From positions 1-11,484 of the forward strand of contig JAQICF010000143.1 in the NCBI GenBank assembly GCA_027858795.1: 11,484 nt of DNA, in the 5' to 3' direction. The position numbers and the translations under genes are program-made. The DNA is from Candidatus Delongbacteria bacterium. Lineage in GTDB: Bacteria > Delongbacteria > UBA4055. Positions 7,467-11,484 of this stretch are shown here, piece by piece. The notes under the pieces are model-generated. The model was not told where the DNA came from. It did not search any database and worked only from the letters and a program-made list of their open reading frames with translations. The first letter of the stretch is position 1; each line of letters starts with the position of its first letter.

Positions 7467-9149
7467 TTATCTTAATGCTTCTTTAACTTCTTGATATAAT
7501 TGCGGATTGGTAAAGTGTTTTGATCTGATAGATCCTGACGGACAACTACCGATACAGTTACCACAACCACGACAAATAGCTTCGTTTACGACTGAAATAC
7601 ATTTTTCTTGATCAAAATAAATAGCATCATACTTACATACCTGAAGGCAGGTCTGACATCCTGTACAATAAGCTTCAAGTATTTCAGATACTTTCACTTC
7701 AGGAACTATTTTTTGACCCGGGATCAATTGAGTAAGGATCTTGCCACCAGCGGCTTTTGATTGTATGAATGCATCAGTAATGCTTCCAGGACCATGCGCT
7801 GTACCAACTGCAAAAACTCCGTCAATATTTGTTGAAACAGGATTTATCTTCATATGTGCTTCATTGAAGAAACCTAGTTCATCAAGATCTAAGTTCAATA
7901 ATTTTGATATTTCATTAGTACTTTTACCTGGAACTGTAGAAGGTGCAACCACTATCATGTCAGCATCTAAAGTTATATCTTCACCTTTTCTGCTCTTATA
8001 TGTTAATTTCTGACCATCAATTTTAAAATCATCTACATAAACTATCTCAGCACCGTTCTCAACTACACTGTTGCAGAACTTCTGATTAGTTTTATTAGGC
8101 AGACAAAGATCTCTAACAAGATGAGTTATTTTCTTTATTCCCTGCTTTTGCAAATAATTGGATATCTTAAAGCTGTAATTACAACAGATCTTAGAGCAAT
8201 ACCCTACTTCGTCTCTTCCCACACAATGTACAAGAGCAACGGAGTTTACTTCCTCACCTGATCTAAGTGAAACTTTCTTCTTTTCGTTAATCATTGCTTC
8301 AAGCTCCAAAGCGGTGAATACATTATTTTCTGTTGTAAAATTCACATTCTCAAGCTTATTAGGATCGAACAGATCAAATCCTGTAGCAATTACAACTGCA
8401 CCTGTAAGAAGTTCAAGAATTCCATCATTGCCTTTTGCATTTAGAGTAACTTCAAAATTACCCATGAATCCTACAATTCTTTCAACTTCAGCATTTGTAA
8501 ATACTTTAATGTAATGGTTCTTCTTAACTTCCGCGATCATTCTTTGAAGTGAAGTAAGAGTTTCTCCCTGAACAGGAAGTAGCCCGAACAATGAAGATGC
8601 ATGACCTCCAAGCTGTTCGCTTTTCTCAACTAAAAAAACCATTCTTTCTTTACTTGCAACAGATAACGCTGCTTCCATTCCTGCCATTCCACCACCGATG
8701 ACAAGTACATCAGGGTTGCTGTCAAGTTGCTTTTCCTCTAAAGGTGTTTGATATAATACTCTATTCATTCCTGCATGGACATAATTGATAGCTTTCTCAG
8801 TAGCTTCTTCCATATCAGGAATGATCCAGGCAACCTGTTCTCTTATATTTATAATTGTATAAAGGTATGGATTAAGTTGAGTTTTCTTACATACATTAAT
8901 AAAAGTAGCGTCATGATCTCTTGGTGAGCAGGCTGCACAAACCATATGCGTCAGCTTATTCTCATTGATCTCATCTTCCAGAAACTTTTTTCCTGCAACA
9001 GAGCAGAGCAATTTATGTTTTTTTATGATAAGTTCTTTGTCCATATAATCTTCCAGCTTAGAAAGCTCTTCAGCAACTTTATCAAGATCAATCTTGGAAG
9101 CGATATTCGGTCCGCATTCACATAAATATATTCCAATTTTTTCAGTCAT
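7467..9149 (-). CDS. hdrA: HdrA/QmoB-like FAD and iron-sulfur protein (lacks fused MvhD domain)
   Basis: 560 residues in the canonical HdrA order. N-terminal cluster domain: CECG at 10-13, Cys 49, CAAC at 71-74. Rossmann FAD domain: GGGMAG at 152-157. CVGRD at 309-313 and YCSKICC at 317-323. C-terminal two-cluster ferredoxin: Cys 495, 498, 501, 505 and Cys 526, 529, 532, 536 followed by Pro. It aligns with residues 452-1017 of the fused protein encoded at 1394-4447. QmoB is this architecture plus a C-terminal MvhD domain; here the protein ends after the ferredoxin domain and MvhD is a separate upstream gene. It starts 18 bases after the QmoA-like gene with AAGGT before the ATG, so the two are surely co-expressed and probably pair. 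It shares a DLCLPxKTxQKF motif with that partner (here at 347-358) that the fused protein lacks. Role inferred: flavin-based electron splitting or relay in the cytoplasm. Confidence 0.92.
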   Translation of the reverse strand: MTEKIGIYLCECGPNIASKIDLDKVAEELSKLEDYMDKELIIKKHKLLCSVAGKKFLEDEINENKLTHMVCAACSPRDHDATFINVCKKTQLNPYLYTIINIREQVAWIIPDMEEATEKAINYVHAGMNRVLYQTPLEEKQLDSNPDVLVIGGGMAGMEAALSVASKERMVFLVEKSEQLGGHASSLFGLLPVQGETLTSLQRMIAEVKKNHYIKVFTNAEVERIVGFMGNFEVTLNAKGNDGILELLTGAVVIATGFDLFDPNKLENVNFTTENNVFTALELEAMINEKKKVSLRSGEEVNSVALVHCVGRDEVGYCSKICCNYSFKISNYLQKQGIKKITHLVRDLCLPNKTNQKFCNSVVENGAEIVYVDDFKIDGQKLTYKSRKGEDITLDADMIVVAPSTVPGKSTNEISKLLNLDLDELGFFNEAHMKINPVSTNIDGVFAVGTAHGPGSITDAFIQSKAAGGKILTQLIPGQKIVPEVKVSEILEAYCTGCQTCLQVCKYDAIYFDQEKCISVVNEAICRGCGNCIGSCPSGSIRSKHFTNPQLYQEVKEALR

Positions 9150-9167
9150 TTTTATACCTTAATTATA

Positions 9168-10454
9168 TTATTCCTGGATCGACAATATTCCTGCTACCGC
9201 TGCTTCTGCCTGAAGTACTGAGCCTTGTATATCTTTAGGTCCTTCTGCACAACCTGCAACGAAAATACCCGGTCTTGAAGTTTCTACAGAACCGATCTTA
9301 TGCGGTTCAACTGCTATAAATCCAAACTCATCTCTTTCAATATCAAGAGCATTTGTGATTTCCTCTATGTCTTTAGGTGGTACTAATGAGCTTGCAAGGA
9401 TCAACATATCAACAGATAACGTGCTTTCTTTTTCTTCATTATTTAAATAAGTGATCAATAATTTGTCACCATCTTCAGAAACCGTCATTTTGTTTCTATC
9501 AGCCTGAAAGATGAACTCAGAAGACTCTGCCTTAACCTTATCATTAAATTTTTGATAAGTTTTGTCAGGTAAACAAAGGTCTGAGTATATATTGTATATT
9601 TTAGTGTCTGGAAGTTTATGTTTAATGAAGTGAGCATGCTTTGAAGATGACATGCAGCAGACACTCGAGCAGTAACCGACTTTGTCTCTACCGACACAAT
9701 GAACAATAGCAACAGATTCAGGTGATTTGTCGGAGTCTCTTAGAGTAAGCGCTCCTTCAGTTGGACCGTTTGATGCAAAAAGTCTTTCAAATTCTAAAGC
9801 TGTATAAACACCTTTGAATTTTCCGTATCCAAGTTCTTTTATCTCAGCAACATCTATAAGTTCATAACCAGTTGCAACAATAATACCTGAAACTTCTATT
9901 TCTATCTGTTCATCTTTCTGACTGAAATCAAAAGCTGCGAACATACAAGCATCAATACATAAACTGCAACTTTCATCTTTTCCGTTTAATCTTAGACAAT
10001 GCTCTGCTTCTACTCTTGGTACGTTTGGTAAGGCACCTGTACATGGAATATAAACAGCTTTTCTATCTATCAGATTTTCTTCCCATTCGTTCTTAACTAC
10101 AACAGGGCATGGTTCGTAACACATATGACAACCAAGGCAAGCTTCAGCATTTATATATCTTGCTGTCTTATTTATAGTAACTATAAAATTACCTTCTTCA
10201 CCAGTAACTTTTTCAACAGTGCTAAGAGTCATCAGATCAATATTGGCATCCTGCAAGATCTCCTGCTGGATTGGAGCTACCAAACAGGTAGAGCAATCAA
10301 GATTTGGATAAGTTTCCTCGTTCTTGATAGTTTTACCACCGGTAAGAGCAAGCTTTTCTACTAAGATGACTTTTTTACCAGCCTTAGAAAGCATGAGAGA
10401 TGCATCCATCCCCGCTACTCCTGATCCTATTACTAAAACTTTTTCATTATTCAT
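9168..10454 (-). CDS. QmoA-like half-HdrA FAD/iron-sulfur protein
   Basis: 428 residues. A Rossmann FAD motif GSGVAG at 10-15, CSTC at 54-57, then a ferredoxin insert: Cys 106, 109, 112, 116 followed by Pro, and Cys 153, 163, 166, 170 with unusual wide spacing. CVGRD at 253-257 and YCSSVCC at 261-267 follow, then DLCLPDKTYQKF at 292-303. It has neither the HdrA N-terminal CxC domain nor the C-terminal ferredoxin domain, which is the layout of QmoA. It aligns with residues 1 to about 435 of the fused protein at 1394-4447. In sulfate reducers QmoA and QmoB are paired HdrA-like subunits passing electrons to APS reductase, but no aprAB or qmoC is present here, so a Qmo function should not be assumed. 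An AAGGA lies about nine bases before ATG. The gene starts 126 AT-rich bases after the mvhD-like gene. Confidence 0.9.
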   Translation of the reverse strand: MNNEKVLVIGSGVAGMDASLMLSKAGKKVILVEKLALTGGKTIKNEETYPNLDCSTCLVAPIQQEILQDANIDLMTLSTVEKVTGEEGNFIVTINKTARYINAEACLGCHMCYEPCPVVVKNEWEENLIDRKAVYIPCTGALPNVPRVEAEHCLRLNGKDESCSLCIDACMFAAFDFSQKDEQIEIEVSGIIVATGYELIDVAEIKELGYGKFKGVYTALEFERLFASNGPTEGALTLRDSDKSPESVAIVHCVGRDKVGYCSSVCCMSSSKHAHFIKHKLPDTKIYNIYSDLCLPDKTYQKFNDKVKAESSEFIFQADRNKMTVSEDGDKLLITYLNNEEKESTLSVDMLILASSLVPPKDIEEITNALDIERDEFGFIAVEPHKIGSVETSRPGIFVAGCAEGPKDIQGSVLQAEAAVAGILSIQE

Positions 10455-10580
10455 TCAAATTTCCTTGTGAGTATAAACTCTTATAATCGATAATTTAATT
10501 TCGAGTAATTTTTTTAGATCTATAATTTAAGTTTAATTACATTCATTATTAGTTTTTAAGCCATTGGGTCTTGTTTAATA

Positions 10581-11003
10581 TTATGACAAAGGGTCATATT
10601 TTACAGGATTTGGACCAAGTTTTTTGATCTTTGCAGCAAAGTCATTAACGACCTGACTGTATTTCTTTCCCTCTGAAGCAGATACCCAAGTTAATTGGAT
10701 CCTTTCCGGATCAATATTTAAAGTTTGAAATACTTTTTTCAATAATGCGTATCTTCTACGCGCATAAAAATTACCAACCTGGTAATGACAGTCTCCGGGA
10801 TGTCAACCGGCTATCAGGATACCATCGGCACCACTGAAGTATGTTGTTAATAAGAGATTCTGATCTATACGGCTTGTACACATCACTCTTACTACATTTA
10901 ATGAAGAAGAAGTTTCCTGTTTTGCAGCTCCTGCCATATCTGCTGCTGCGTATGTACACCAGTTACATAAGAAACCTACTATTTGGGGTTTAAAGTCTTC
11001 CAT
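10581..11003 (-). CDS. mvhD: MvhD-like selenoprotein (UGA = Sec67), module A
   Basis: 140 residues when UGA at 10803-10805 is read as selenocysteine, ending at TAA. Family motifs: CNWC at 13-16, an MC at 41-42, U67-HPGDCHY, an ARRR stretch, and a LTWVSASEG segment matching the other copies. It should bind a [2Fe-2S] cluster and relay electrons to the HdrA-type proteins encoded next. A UAA-free frame with strong paralogue identity extends 73 residues past the UGA, so this is not a truncated gene. Its bSECIS lies at 10770-10786. The region around residues 28-36 (KQETSSSLN) differs from the two module B copies, which share a SQYP/IQYP-type sequence there. The ribosome site is only AGAGAG, weaker than in neighbouring genes. 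A terminator-like hairpin ends 25 bases before the ATG, leaving no room for a separate downstream promoter. Confidence 0.9.
10770..10786 (-). promoter_or_regulatory. bSECIS hairpin of the 10581-11003 mvhD-like gene
   Basis: The mRNA reads ATTACC-AGGTT-GGTAAT, a 6-bp perfect stem and 5-base loop with G at loop position 2, starting 16 bases after the UGA. It has the same geometry as in both other paralogues, even though the surrounding codons have diverged. Confidence 0.75.
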
Positions 11004-11028
11004 TTTTTCTCTCTAAAGTTTATAGAAA

Positions 11029-11060
11029 AGAAGTGCATTCATTTTAGTAAATGCACTTCT
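11029..11060 (-). terminator. Terminator- or attenuator-like hairpin after tusA
   Basis: Perfect 11-bp inverted repeat: AGAAGTGCATT at 11029-11039 and AATGCACTTCT at 11050-11060, with a 10-base loop. In the minus direction the stem is followed by TTTTCTAT, a short U-rich run, so it fits an intrinsic terminator. It begins 13 bases after the tusA-like stop codon and ends 25 bases before the mvhD-like ATG. Read-through would be needed to express module A from the tusA promoter. Confidence 0.7.
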
Positions 11061-11073
11061 CAATTAGTTTGAA

Positions 11074-11298
11074 TTAAAACTGGATCTGTGCAGAGTGATT
11101 TCCACTTCCGTCATCCATGCAAAACAATAAAGTTTTACCTGTTCTGTCACACCAAGCTTTGATATCTGTTGGGAATGAAGGGCAATCAGCTTTAATTTCT
11201 AAGATATCATCTGCTGCCATTGTTGGTACTAATGCAACTACTTTAAGTATCGGTTGAGGACATTTAAGTCCCATGCAATCTAATTCTTTTACAGCCAT
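11074..11298 (-). CDS. tusA: TusA/SirA-like sulfur carrier protein
   Basis: 74 residues, the usual size for TusA. The signature CPxP motif is present as CPQP at residues 13-16, in the context LDCMGLKCPQPILK typical of the family; Cys13 would carry the persulfide. Two other cysteines sit at about residues 39 and 49, and one at 60. TusA-type proteins are small cytoplasmic carriers that accept sulfane sulfur from desulfurases or rhodaneses and pass it to partners such as DsrE. The partner relationship is supported here: a DsrE-type gene ends 29 bases upstream. AAAGGAG precedes the ATG at good spacing. Whether it serves tRNA thiolation, cofactor synthesis or dissimilatory sulfur metabolism cannot be decided from the sequence; the Hdr-type neighbours favour the last. 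Confidence 0.9.
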   Translation of the reverse strand: MAVKELDCMGLKCPQPILKVVALVPTMAADDILEIKADCPSFPTDIKAWCDRTGKTLLFCMDDGSGNHSAQIQF

Positions 11299-11327
11299 TT
11301 TAAAACTCCTTTGTAATTATGTTATTT

Positions 11328-11484
11328 TTAGAATGAAAATGTTAATTGAGAACCTTGAGCTTCAGCGATAAAAGTAGTTGCGCCTACAACTTCACATCCT
11401 TCAACTAGGTCTGCTTCAGTTAAACCATGTACTTCAAAACCAAGTTCACAGATCAACAATCTTCCACCAAGAGCTTGAAAACCT
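11328..11484 (-). CDS. DsrE/DsrE2-like sulfurtransferase, C-terminal 51 residues (5' end outside window)
   Basis: Only the last 51 codons are in the window, ending at TAA. The visible sequence reads LLICELGFEV, then LTEADLVEGCEVVGATTFIAEA, abbreviated here as a Cys 11-12 residues into the fragment, an xLxxGxxxxG turn and a final TFxxxA helix. This is the C-terminal layout of the DsrE/DsrE2 (peroxiredoxin-like) superfamily, in which that first cysteine is the persulfide-carrying residue in active members. The gene reads directly into the tusA-like gene and the two are very likely co-transcribed. The N-terminal half, needed to tell DsrE, DsrE2 and related types apart and to see any membrane segment, is not visible. 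Confidence 0.7.
   Translation of the reverse strand, partial: GFQALGGRLLICELGFEVHGLTEADLVEGCEVVGATTFIAEAQGSQLTFSF

Noticed and set aside
2021..8514. Plus-strand open frames opposite the HdrA and FrhB genes
   Set aside because: They lie wholly antisense to strongly supported iron-sulfur protein genes, show no domain motifs and have no consistent ribosome sites.
7467..10454. Calling the split pair QmoAB outright
   Set aside because: The domain layout fits, but the MvhD domain is not fused to the second protein and no aprAB or qmoC is visible, so only 'Qmo-like' is justified.
10455..10580. Possible promoter in the AT-rich gap before the QmoA-like gene
   Set aside because: TATAAG- and TATAG-like boxes occur, but the stretch is so AT-rich that they are expected by chance, and no convincing -35 partner is at the right distance.
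1172..10805. In-frame UGA codons read as nonsense mutations or pseudogenes
   Set aside because: The UGA is at the same family-conserved Cys/Sec position in three genes, each followed by a hairpin and by conserved sequence to a normal stop.
1..11484. A genome-wide alternative code with UGA as an amino acid
   Set aside because: None of the stop codons visible in the window is UGA, which alone would permit this, but Trp and Gly use ordinary codons and UGA appears in frame only at the three MvhD sites.
1..11484. CRISPR arrays, tRNA or rRNA genes, transposases
   Set aside because: No regularly spaced repeats, cloverleaf sequence, rRNA segments or transposase motifs were seen on either strand.

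Overview
The window is one strand of a single anaerobic energy-metabolism locus. Every gene I can support lies on the minus strand, so transcription runs from position 11484 towards 1. The DNA is AT-rich, the genes are closely spaced with purine-rich Shine-Dalgarno sequences, and almost every protein is packed with iron-sulfur cysteine motifs. Three genes use an in-frame UGA followed at once by a hairpin inside the coding sequence. That is the bacterial arrangement for selenocysteine; archaea place SECIS elements outside the coding region. I therefore read this as a strictly anaerobic, selenocysteine-using bacterium, such as a fermenter, syntroph or sulfur/sulfate metaboliser. I cannot fix the phylum.

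Layout in transcription order. (1) The 3' end of a DsrE-type sulfurtransferase gene and a complete tusA-like gene (11484-11074), followed by a terminator-like hairpin (11029-11060). (2) Module A: an MvhD-like selenoprotein gene (10581-11003), a QmoA-like half-HdrA (9168-10454), a second HdrA/QmoB-like protein (7467-9149), then two FrhB/FdhB-type iron-sulfur proteins (6119-7309 and 5032-6126). (3) A compound palindromic intergenic element (4961-5024). (4) Module B: a second MvhD-like selenoprotein (4506-4931), a 1017-residue HdrA-type protein that corresponds end to end to the two split HdrA proteins of module A (1394-4447), a third MvhD-like selenoprotein (923-1372) and a third, more distant FrhB-type protein that runs off the window (923 to below 1).

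How the parts may work together. In known systems HdrA is the FAD protein that splits or merges electron pairs. MvhD is the small [2Fe-2S] protein that delivers electrons to it. FrhB-type subunits carry FAD plus iron-sulfur clusters and exchange hydride with a soluble cofactor or a partner enzyme. The locus therefore encodes two parallel soluble flavin/iron-sulfur electron-transfer (possibly bifurcating) assemblies. No HdrB, HdrC, hydrogenase large subunit or QmoC membrane subunit is visible, so the terminal acceptor and donor are unknown. The neighbouring TusA and DsrE genes hint at a link to protein-bound sulfane sulfur, but that link rests on proximity only.

The most notable observations are the three selenocysteine MvhD paralogues with near-identical bSECIS hairpins, the split versus fused HdrA pair, a GTAGAGACG-type palindromic repeat translated inside one FrhB-like gene, and a terminator-like hairpin only 25 bases upstream of the module A start codon.
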